Assembly: GCA_028284025.1 (NCBI GenBank)
Contig: JANQSM010000123.1
Span: forward strand, 1 to 7,238
DNA from: Alphaproteobacteria bacterium
GTDB lineage: Bacteria; Pseudomonadota; Alphaproteobacteria; JANQSM01
DNA: 7,238 nucleotides
Reading direction: 5' to 3'
A model generated the notes under the pieces. The model searched no databases. It was not told where the DNA came from and saw only the letters and a program-made list of their open reading frames with translations. Position numbers and translations under genes: made by a program. Of the stretch, positions 1-5,687 are shown in pieces. Position 1 is the stretch's first letter, and every line of letters begins with the position of its first letter.

Positions 1-1076
1 CCAAAATTAAGCTCATCCCCGCCCAGGCCGCCAAACAGGGCATTAAACCCATCTTTTTGAACTTGTTGTGTTAGGGTGTAATGTGCCAGCCATGTCGCAG
101 TAGCTACAGGCTCATCATGCAGTTGCACCATTTGTGATGTAAGTTTAAAGACATCCGGTTGATCTAAAGTCACCTTGTGCCATTCTTTAACTTTGGTATC
201 CAACATTGGTTGAATTTCTTCTGCTTCATCGTAGGTTGGATCAATATAAATAGAAGAATATGCGTGTTGTTTTTGTTTGGAAATCTCAACGGCGCAGGAC
301 ATGACTGAAGATGAATCTAATCCGCCAGAAAGAGTAAAGGCAGGATTCTCAACAGCTTTAAATCGCCGGTCAACAGAATCAATAAGCAGCTCCCGATATT
401 GCTCGGCAAGTTCTTTCTCATCCTGGGGAAAGTCTCCCTTGTCTTGTAAAGACCAATAAGCTTCTGTAGAAGTTTGTCCATTTTGATGCTTAAGAATGTG
501 GGCTGCTGGCAGTTGTTTGATGTCTTCAAACGGGGATGCATTCTGGTCATTATCAATGGTACGATAATGTGATCCAGCAAAAAGACCTGTGAATGTTTTG
601 TTTAAATTGAAGCCACATCCTGAAAGCAAAAACAGGGGAGCAGGACGAGATGAGAATCCAAACTCATTACTTCCCTGATGATAATACAATGGCCGTACAC
701 CAACCCGGTCACGCGCCAGCCACAGGCAATTATTTCTTTTGTCAAACAGGGCAACTGCAAAGTCACCATTTATGGATTGAACAGCGCTCTTGAAGCCTTT
801 TTCTTCAAACAATTGAGCGAAGGTTTCAGCAAAACTTTGATTGGCGTTGAAATCCTGTCGATTATATAAAAGCCCGTCAATAACGATGCAGATTGTATCA
901 TTCTCAAACGTTTCTGTTTGTTTTCTTGCCGTGGAAAAGAATGTTACATCATCCTGTGGTCGAAGTTTTGCGTGCTGCCAGTTTTTTGTTTCTAACGCAG
1001 CACCGCGTTGCAGCAGAGACCATGCTTTATCGTTATTAATATTTTGAGTGGAAATAAAACCGCAAATTCTAGACAT
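1..1076 (-). CDS. Asparagine synthetase-family protein (AsnB-like), 3' end cut by the window
   Basis: The frame is open from an ATG at 1076 to the left edge, giving 358 complete residues. An in-frame TGA sits immediately upstream of the ATG, so no earlier start is possible. The N-terminal half (about 1-210) has the class II amidotransferase (Ntn) fold, seen in SINGDFAVALFD and ARDR-VGVRPLYY. The second half begins with a perfect ATP-pyrophosphatase P-loop, SGGLDSS (residues 250-256, bases 329-309), and later has GGLGGDE (349-355). Family members adenylate a carboxylate and attack it with ammonia or an amine. The oddity is the glutaminase half: the Cys is residue 5 (MSRICGF), not residue 2; the usual NGE of the glutamine pocket is DGL (67-69); and the HRGPD and RRLSI-type motifs are not recognisable. 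It may be an ammonia-using or non-amidating ligase rather than a true asparagine synthetase. The Shine-Dalgarno is weak (GTGAG about 13 nt upstream). About 200 or more C-terminal residues are probably missing. Family call is firm; substrate is unknown. Confidence 0.93.
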   Translation of the reverse strand, partial: MSRICGFISTQNINNDKAWSLLQRGAALETKNWQHAKLRPQDDVTFFSTARKQTETFENDTICIVIDGLLYNRQDFNANQSFAETFAQLFEEKGFKSAVQSINGDFAVALFDKRNNCLWLARDRVGVRPLYYHQGSNEFGFSSRPAPLFLLSGCGFNLNKTFTGLFAGSHYRTIDNDQNASPFEDIKQLPAAHILKHQNGQTSTEAYWSLQDKGDFPQDEKELAEQYRELLIDSVDRRFKAVENPAFTLSGGLDSSSVMSCAVEISKQKQHAYSSIYIDPTYDEAEEIQPMLDTKVKEWHKVTLDQPDVFKLTSQMVQLHDEPVATATWLAHYTLTQQVQKDGFNALFGGLGGDELNF

Positions 1077-1100
1077 TCAAAAAACTTAACTCACTTTTTA

Positions 1101-1129
1101 ATTTCAGCATGAACACGTTGACAGTTCAA
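1101..1129 (-). promoter_or_regulatory. Candidate leftward sigma-70-type promoter for the AsnB-like gene
   Basis: On the minus strand a -35-like TTGAAC (1129-1124) is followed after exactly 17 nt by a -10-like TGAAAT (1106-1101). Each hexamer matches 4 of 6 consensus bases. It would start transcription near 1094, giving a leader of about 18 nt before the ATG at 1076. The spacing is ideal but the hexamers are only moderate, so this is a prediction. Confidence 0.4.
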
Positions 1130-1140
1130 CCTGGTTCATG
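1108..1140. repeat. Nested inverted repeat in the divergent promoter (candidate operator)
   Basis: Two inverted repeats share almost the same centre. The outer arms are CATGAAC (1108-1114) and GTTCATG (1134-1140), a perfect 7-bp pair 19 bp apart. The inner arms are GTTGA (1117-1121) and TCAAC (1126-1130), a perfect 5-bp pair around CAGT. The inner pair coincides with the two abutting -35 boxes, so part of its symmetry may simply reflect those boxes. The outer pair is not explained that way and lies in the two promoter spacers, where a dimeric regulator could block both directions. No regulator gene is visible here, and the binding protein is unknown. Confidence 0.5.
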
Positions 1141-1146
1141 TATTTA
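1118..1146 (+). promoter_or_regulatory. Candidate rightward sigma-70-type promoter for the methyltransferase operon
   Basis: A perfect TTGACA -35 box (1118-1123) is followed after 17 nt by TATTTA (1141-1146), a -10 with only 3 of 6 consensus matches, directly preceded by TG. Transcription would begin near 1153, downstream of the ATG at 1138 and upstream of the Shine-Dalgarno at 1168. This supports 1180 as the first methyltransferase start. The -35 box directly abuts the leftward -35 box, so two polymerases could not bind both promoters together. Confidence 0.5.
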
Positions 1147-1167
1147 CCTCATAAACCGGCTAAGAGC

Positions 1168-1172
1168 AAGGG
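1168..1172 (+). promoter_or_regulatory. Shine-Dalgarno AAGGG that sets the first methyltransferase start
   Basis: AAGGG lies 7 nt before the ATG at 1180, a good spacing. The in-frame ATG at 1138 has no comparable site and lies between the -35 and -10 of the candidate promoter. This is the main reason for placing the start at 1180. Confidence 0.6.
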
Positions 1173-1179
1173 TATTACA

Positions 1180-1884
1180 ATGTATTCGCACAATAAGCAA
1201 ACCCGGGTTTATACTCAGGGACGTCCTTTAAAATCACATGAGCAAAAAATGATTGAGCTTCTTAAATCGGAGCTTTCTCAAGATTCGAAAGAAAAACTGT
1301 TAGACATTGGCTGTTCAGACGGCATGTTTCTAAGGCATTTGCGTTCTGAATTTGCTTCCCTTGATTTATGGGGATTGGAACTTGATGATAAGTTTATTCA
1401 ACAAGGGAAGGCGCAAAATGATCAAGCAGGCGTCCAAATTATGCAAGGGGATGCTTCAAGTGTAGATTCTAGTACAAAGTATGATGTCATTTTGGCATCT
1501 GGAATTTTGTCGGTTTTTGATGAACCATTTCCTATATTGGAAGGGTGGCTTAATTGTTTGGCATCTAATGGGATTCTTATTGTATTTGGGTACTTTAATG
1601 AGCGTGACCTGGATACACGTATTCATTACCGCAATCACTTTGACGATCATGGCTGGGAAACGGGCTTAACGGCCTATAGCCAGAAAGCTTATCAGAAATA
1701 TTTTGGTGAGAAAGGTCAGGTTTCTGTGGATTTTATACCTTTTGTGCCGGATTTTGATATACAAGAGGACGAAAATCCTATTAGATCGTATACCGTTCAA
1801 ACCAAGAGCGGAAAGCGCCTCATTGTGATCGGAGGCCATATAATTTGCAATATGGGGTATATGATTTTGCGCAAGCAGAATTAA
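1180..1884 (+). CDS. Class I SAM-dependent methyltransferase (first of three)
   Basis: 234 residues from the ATG at 1180; an in-frame ATG at 1138 would add 14 residues but lacks a ribosome site. The Rossmann-type methyltransferase core is clear: motif I LLDIGCSDGMFL (residues 40-51) binds SAM, the acidic residue ending strand 2 is E67 in LWGLELDD, QGDA (89-92) would contact the adenine, and YDVILASGIL (101-110) is the strand-4 motif, followed by a strand at GILIVFGYFN (131-140). The C-terminal third (about 141-234) has many aromatic and charged residues and probably forms the substrate lid; I do not recognise a specific acceptor type from it. It is the first gene of a rightward operon and is followed after 25 bp by a second methyltransferase. 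The cytoplasmic methyl acceptor is unknown, plausibly a sugar nucleotide, a lipid-linked glycan or a small-molecule intermediate. Methyltransferase fold is confident; target is not. Confidence 0.9.
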   Translation: MYSHNKQTRVYTQGRPLKSHEQKMIELLKSELSQDSKEKLLDIGCSDGMFLRHLRSEFASLDLWGLELDDKFIQQGKAQNDQAGVQIMQGDASSVDSSTKYDVILASGILSVFDEPFPILEGWLNCLASNGILIVFGYFNERDLDTRIHYRNHFDDHGWETGLTAYSQKAYQKYFGEKGQVSVDFIPFVPDFDIQEDENPIRSYTVQTKSGKRLIVIGGHIICNMGYMILRKQN

Positions 1885-1909
1885 GGTTTAACTGAAAGGA
1901 AAATTAAAT

Positions 1910-2647
1910 ATGTCAGCAACAGCTAAAAAAGTCTGGAACGAATCTTTTGAAGACCAGGTTGCCCAGAATGCCCAGCACAGTGTGCCAGTAGAAGCATTGG
2001 TCCGAACCGTTTCTTATTATTTGCGTAATCACAAAAAGAATCCTGAAGATTTACACTTTTTAGAACTGGGATTCGGAAATGCAATTAACATGTGTTGGTT
2101 TGCCAACCGTGGCTTTCGGATGAGCGGGATTGATGTTTCCAACGTTGCTATTGATCTGGCCAAGACAATGATTGCGGAAAGAGGCGTTGAGCAAAATGTT
2201 GACCAACTGGTTGAAGGCACCATCGCCGACATGCCATTTGAAGATAATACCTTTGACGGTGTTGTAGAAACTTATGTGTTACAACATCTTGCAAACCCAG
2301 ATCGCGCAAATGCATTTAAAGAAATTCATCGCGTCTTAAAGCCCGGGGGTGTTTTTATCGCATACCTGTCTGGCCGAGACTGTTCTGTTTATCAGAAGAG
2401 AAAAGCAGAAGAGCTATCAGAAGACCCGGGTACAATTAATCTGGAAAGTGGCAATAACAGCCGAATTTATCTGGATAATCTGGGTACAACGCATTTTTAT
2501 TCCCGGGAAGAGCTGGAAAGTTTGTTGGCGCCTTTTTCAATGGTAGACCTTGCTGTTCAAGCTTACGACGTTCCTAAAGAAGAGGCTGAGCAACGGGGTT
2601 ATGATAAATACACTCAAAGCATGTGGATTGTCTATGCCCGCAAGTAA
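1910..2647 (+). CDS. Class I SAM-dependent methyltransferase, Methyltransf_11/UbiE-like (second of three)
   Basis: 245 residues, preceded by AAGGA (1896-1900) 9 nt before the ATG. Motif I is FLELGFGNAINM (residues 50-61), a variant of the G-x-G-x-G loop with Asn57-Ala58 where the third Gly would be expected. GIDVSN (73-78) supplies the ribose-binding acidic residue, IADMPFEDNTFDGVV (105-119) matches the D-x-PF-x-x-x-FD pattern of UbiE-type enzymes, and RVLKPGG (141-147) is motif III. HL at 126-127 lies just after the strand-4 motif, where such enzymes often have a catalytic or structural His. No membrane segment is apparent, so it should be cytoplasmic. It resembles its two neighbours only in fold, so the trio is not a simple tandem duplication. 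Its last 14 bp overlap the next gene, which points to translational coupling. The acceptor is unknown. Confidence 0.92.
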   Translation: MSATAKKVWNESFEDQVAQNAQHSVPVEALVRTVSYYLRNHKKNPEDLHFLELGFGNAINMCWFANRGFRMSGIDVSNVAIDLAKTMIAERGVEQNVDQLVEGTIADMPFEDNTFDGVVETYVLQHLANPDRANAFKEIHRVLKPGGVFIAYLSGRDCSVYQKRKAEELSEDPGTINLESGNNSRIYLDNLGTTHFYSREELESLLAPFSMVDLAVQAYDVPKEEAEQRGYDKYTQSMWIVYARK

Positions 2648-3380
2648 CGCCGTCCGCAAAATAGAAGACTTGGGTCAATACGCTTATGACCCATCAGTTC
2701 CACGGGTTGCTAATCCCATCTGGAATCCCTGGTGCAATGACCGTAATCTTCAAAAGTTGTACTATGACCGGTGCATTCAAAATGAAGTAGAAATGACATG
2801 TGCTGAGCAAGCTATTGAAATTCTGACGCCCTTAATCTCCCCGGGTGAAAGGGTTATGGATGCTGGAAGTGGGCCTGGATATTATTACTGGTCTTTCAAG
2901 AATCGTGGCATTGACGTGGAATATCACGGCATTGACAATACACCTGAAATGGTTGAAATGGCGCACGAGGTAATGTGCCCGGCTTCTGGTTTGCCTAAAG
3001 ACCGCATTCGTTTAATGTCTATCGAAGACCTGGATGAAATGTATGACACGGTTATGTGTATTAATGTTTTGCCAAATGAACCTCATTATGCGCGTCCATT
3101 AGAAAGGCTGATGCACTGCACACGTAAAAACCTTTTAATTCGTGCCAGTTTCGGCGATGAGTTTGTTATGGATTATCGCCAGGATACCTACCTTGATGAA
3201 GGTAAAAAGCATATTCGGGTTTACCACAACACTTATCCAATGGAAGAAGTGAAACAGTTTATTCGCGATCACGGATTTGATGTTCAGCAAATTACTGATA
3301 AGCGAACCAATGATGGAATGGAAGTTGTGTGCGATGTTGAACATCATTGGCGTATTTTGCTAGCAACGCGTAAAGACTAA
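2634..3380 (+). CDS. Divergent class I SAM-dependent methyltransferase (third of three)
   Basis: 248 residues from the ATG at 2634, which overlaps the previous gene by 14 bp in another frame. In-frame ATGs at 2601 and 2550 would lengthen the overlap to 47 or 98 bp. None has a convincing ribosome site, so the start is uncertain and coupling to the upstream stop is likely. Motif I is VMDAGSGPGYYYW (residues 74-86), and GIDNTPEMV (99-107) ends strand 2 with Asp101. EDLDEMYDTVMCINVLPNEPH (131-151) resembles the strand-4 region with its following helix. A canonical LKPGG motif III is missing; CTRKNLLIRASFGDE (162-176) takes that place. The N-terminus carries a Trp/Pro/Asn-rich stretch, NPIWNPWCND (27-36), perhaps part of a lid. 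Its 3' end overlaps the convergent peptidase-fold gene by 21 bp. Methyltransferase assignment is good; the acceptor is unknown. Confidence 0.87.
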   Translation: MPASNAVRKIEDLGQYAYDPSVPRVANPIWNPWCNDRNLQKLYYDRCIQNEVEMTCAEQAIEILTPLISPGERVMDAGSGPGYYYWSFKNRGIDVEYHGIDNTPEMVEMAHEVMCPASGLPKDRIRLMSIEDLDEMYDTVMCINVLPNEPHYARPLERLMHCTRKNLLIRASFGDEFVMDYRQDTYLDEGKKHIRVYHNTYPMEEVKQFIRDHGFDVQQITDKRTNDGMEVVCDVEHHWRILLATRKD

Positions 3381-4658
3381 AGAGCCTTTTTTTACAACGT
3401 CAGCATTTTCCAGTTGCTCAAGAATTTTGATGCAGTCTCCGGCATAGATATTTGTTAGATTGGCAATATCAATTACGTCATTGGTGCTGTCCGCATAAAC
3501 AAGCGTATTAACCAGATTGATAATTTTCTTTGTAGAATCCGGGTCTGCCAGGGTTGGATAAAGCCCGCGTTTTCCAAGCTGTGGTTCACACAAATGAACG
3601 TTATTATAGACGTGATTTTTCTCTAGAATCTCAATGCATTCAGTCAGTTTGTCAAAGCTGCCCTGTAATCCTTGTGAGGAAATAACCGATAGATCATCCA
3701 GTGATGTATGATACTCAGGATAGGTTAAGTACTTTGATCGGATTAAAGAAACCACCGGAAGGTCGACACCAGGTGCGCAGTATTGACGCTCATCGCTGCC
3801 ACGATCCAAAAAGCTGTATTCATCAAATTTGTCTGTCTTGTGTTCAAGCACATGACGGGCAACCTTGTCAGCAAGTGTATTTCCATATCGGGAAGGAATG
3901 AAAGAATAAGTCCGGTCATCTCCCACACATGTCAGCATGAATCCGGCAATAGTATTTTTCTTCATTGAGTCAATGTTTTTAGAAAGATACGTAATGGCAC
4001 CAATTGTTTCAGGCACAAACACAAAACGGTAACTGTACCGGCGTTTTTGCTGTTTGATATATTGGGCCAACCCTGCGGCCATAATCATGCCAGAGACTTC
4101 ATTATTAGCCATGGAAGGATGACAGGTGTAAGTAGAAAAAAGGATTTCTTCATCCGTTTCACCTTTAACAAGAATGTCTCCGTAAGTCAGGGAGCCTGGC
4201 TTTAATGTGCTGTCAATGACAGCTCGATATTTGCCGGGTTTCAGGTTCTGGCGCTTTGAATGAGGAAGGCAAAATCCCCAGCGGCGCTGATAATAGGATG
4301 TGATATAAGGAATTGCGTCTGGTTTCTCGGGAAGCGAATAAAGATGTTTGTCCAGTTCCTTCAGATCCATCCATTCATCTATCGGTTCAGAATAATTCAG
4401 GACATGTAAGTTGTGATCAGCGAAATCAATAATACGATTCCCTTGCTCATCTTCTATGTATGCTTCTGTGATATTCCATTCATCAGGGATTTCCCAGTCA
4501 AAAACTTTTGTGCCGCTTTTTACCTCATGTATATTTAAATCTGGATGAATGTTATGCAGATATTCAAATGTTTCACGCACACCATTTCCGGTAATACTGC
4601 GGCAGATAGGATAAAGATCCTTTGCCCAGGCATACATGATTTCGCCGGCATTATTCAT
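3360..4658 (-). CDS. Aminopeptidase-fold protein of the COG4310 / DUF4910 family, polysaccharide-locus type
   Basis: 432 residues, close to the usual length of this family. Near the N-terminus is the hallmark LYPICRSITGNGVRET (residues 15-30). The metallopeptidase-like core follows: TYTCHPSMANNEVSG (176-190) with His180, FVPETIG (214-220) with Glu217, CVGDDRTYS (244-252), LDRGSDERQY (284-293) and YHTSLDD (316-322) with His317. These look like an M28-type zinc site by pattern. The last 60 or so residues (about 373-432) look like a winged-helix module. Family members commonly sit in surface-polysaccharide clusters, but their substrate is not established to my knowledge. The start at 4658 gives the overlap ATGAATAA with the sulfotransferase stop, has no ribosome site of its own and so implies coupling. 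An in-frame ATG at 4757 would lie 107 bp inside the sulfotransferase gene. No signal peptide is seen, so it is probably cytoplasmic. Confidence 0.88.
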   Translation of the reverse strand: MNNAGEIMYAWAKDLYPICRSITGNGVRETFEYLHNIHPDLNIHEVKSGTKVFDWEIPDEWNITEAYIEDEQGNRIIDFADHNLHVLNYSEPIDEWMDLKELDKHLYSLPEKPDAIPYITSYYQRRWGFCLPHSKRQNLKPGKYRAVIDSTLKPGSLTYGDILVKGETDEEILFSTYTCHPSMANNEVSGMIMAAGLAQYIKQQKRRYSYRFVFVPETIGAITYLSKNIDSMKKNTIAGFMLTCVGDDRTYSFIPSRYGNTLADKVARHVLEHKTDKFDEYSFLDRGSDERQYCAPGVDLPVVSLIRSKYLTYPEYHTSLDDLSVISSQGLQGSFDKLTECIEILEKNHVYNNVHLCEPQLGKRGLYPTLADPDSTKKIINLVNTLVYADSTNDVIDIANLTNIYAGDCIKILEQLENADVVKKGSLVFTRC

Positions 4659-5673
4659 TGACAATGCGGGGGGTGTAGTCTTTGGTTTTGATTGCTTCAA
4701 AGGGATCATTGAAAAAATATCTATAGTTTTGCCATTTATAAAATTCCTGAGCAGCATGGGCTACATCGGTTAGTCTATATTCTCTCTTATAGCCGAATTT
4801 TTCCATTAAGTCACCCAGATGAAATTCAATGATCATTGCTTCTTCATCGGTGATGCGTTCTTTCCAGCGGTTGACATTGCGGGAGTCGACATTTTTGAAT
4901 GTTTCACCGTCCATATTATTCCCTTTATTGGGCTTACCTAATAGAGTTGGCTGCAATAATGTTTCTTCAAAATCAAGGCTAAGGAAAGCGCAGACTTTAT
5001 GTATTTGTGATTCAAGATCCTGGGTTAAATCTTCAAACTTAACAAAAAGGTAGTGCGATTCTCCGTGAGCTTCCTGGGCGGCGAGTCCCGCTTTTAACCC
5101 GGTGCTATATCGGTTAAGCAGACTGGCCAGAGTTTCTTTGTCACCTTCGCCAAGCTTGCTATAATGTTTGGTAACCCCCGATTTTAAGGATGCATAATTA
5201 TCTCGTGGATCCCGCAGAAGGTGAACAAATTTTAATCCAGGAAACCAGTTAAATAAATCAGGAGCGTAAATCTCACTGCTCGTTTCTTTCATAATTTGCA
5301 CAGAGCAATTTTCTTTGCCAAGGGCCTGTGCTTCAATAGTAAGAAGGCGGTGAATGAGATACTGTATGTCATCTAGTTTTTGTGCATCCAGGGCATCAAA
5401 AAAATTGCCGCGGATTTTTGCTAAGGGGTAGGTTTGCAAAATATTGTCTGGTAAAGATTGCTGTACGCTTTCAAACAGTACTAAATCTAAACGATTTATT
5501 TTTTCATCTTCAGAAAAATCAGTCCCTAGGTATTGCGGGTAATAAGCGTAAAGTAGTTTTAAGTCCCAGGGATAAAGGAAAGCCTGGCTGTGATTATCAA
5601 ACAGACTGGCAAACATTGATGTTCCGCATTTGCGGTGTCCACCTAAAAAAACAATTTGCTTTTCCTGTCCCAT
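4651..5673 (-). CDS. PAPS-dependent sulfotransferase (Sulfotransfer_3-like)
   Basis: 340 residues. The ATG at 5673 is preceded by AGGA 6 nt upstream (5683-5680), a good ribosome site. The 5'-phosphosulfate-binding loop is GGHRKCGTSMF (residues 11-21), in the usual position just after the first strand. The 3'-phosphate-binding segment is LLRDPRDNYASLKSG (152-166). YLFVKFEDL (208-216) is the conserved strand that precedes the helix region, and RWKERI (269-274) with the nearby KPNKGNN (247-253) matches the C-terminal cofactor-closing region. The enzyme should move sulfate from PAPS to a hydroxyl or amine of a carbohydrate, lipid or small molecule; the acceptor cannot be read from sequence. No transmembrane anchor is seen. 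It lies 14 bp after the ABC exporter and overlaps the peptidase-fold gene by 8 bp, so all three should be co-transcribed. Sulfation before export is the natural inference. Confidence 0.92.
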   Translation of the reverse strand: MGQEKQIVFLGGHRKCGTSMFASLFDNHSQAFLYPWDLKLLYAYYPQYLGTDFSEDEKINRLDLVLFESVQQSLPDNILQTYPLAKIRGNFFDALDAQKLDDIQYLIHRLLTIEAQALGKENCSVQIMKETSSEIYAPDLFNWFPGLKFVHLLRDPRDNYASLKSGVTKHYSKLGEGDKETLASLLNRYSTGLKAGLAAQEAHGESHYLFVKFEDLTQDLESQIHKVCAFLSLDFEETLLQPTLLGKPNKGNNMDGETFKNVDSRNVNRWKERITDEEAMIIEFHLGDLMEKFGYKREYRLTDVAHAAQEFYKWQNYRYFFNDPFEAIKTKDYTPRIVNE

Positions 5674-5687
5674 AAGATTTCCTGTAT

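Noticed and set aside
277..1047. Short open frames on both strands across the AsnB-like region
   Set aside because: All are out-of-frame or antisense readings of the continuous minus-strand AsnB-like frame, which reads through with conserved motifs and no stop.
1138..1179. Upstream in-frame ATG for the first methyltransferase
   Set aside because: It has no ribosome site and lies between the -35 and -10 of the candidate promoter, while 1180 has AAGGG at 7 nt. It remains possible if transcription starts further upstream.
3381..3393. T-run after the third methyltransferase as an intrinsic terminator
   Set aside because: Seven T's (3387-3393) follow the stop, but the only stem upstream is a 4-bp A/T pairing (AAAG/CTTT), too weak to call.
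4659..4757. Longer start of the peptidase-fold gene at 4757
   Set aside because: It would overlap the sulfotransferase by 107 bp, and the added 33 residues show no domain feature. The start at 4658 puts the conserved LYPICRSITGNG block near the N-terminus, as expected for the family.
5382..5675. 97-codon open frame on the plus strand opposite the sulfotransferase
   Set aside because: It is the antisense shadow of the sulfotransferase N-terminal region, with no recognisable domain and no promoter support. The other short frames inside the large genes were rejected for the same reason.
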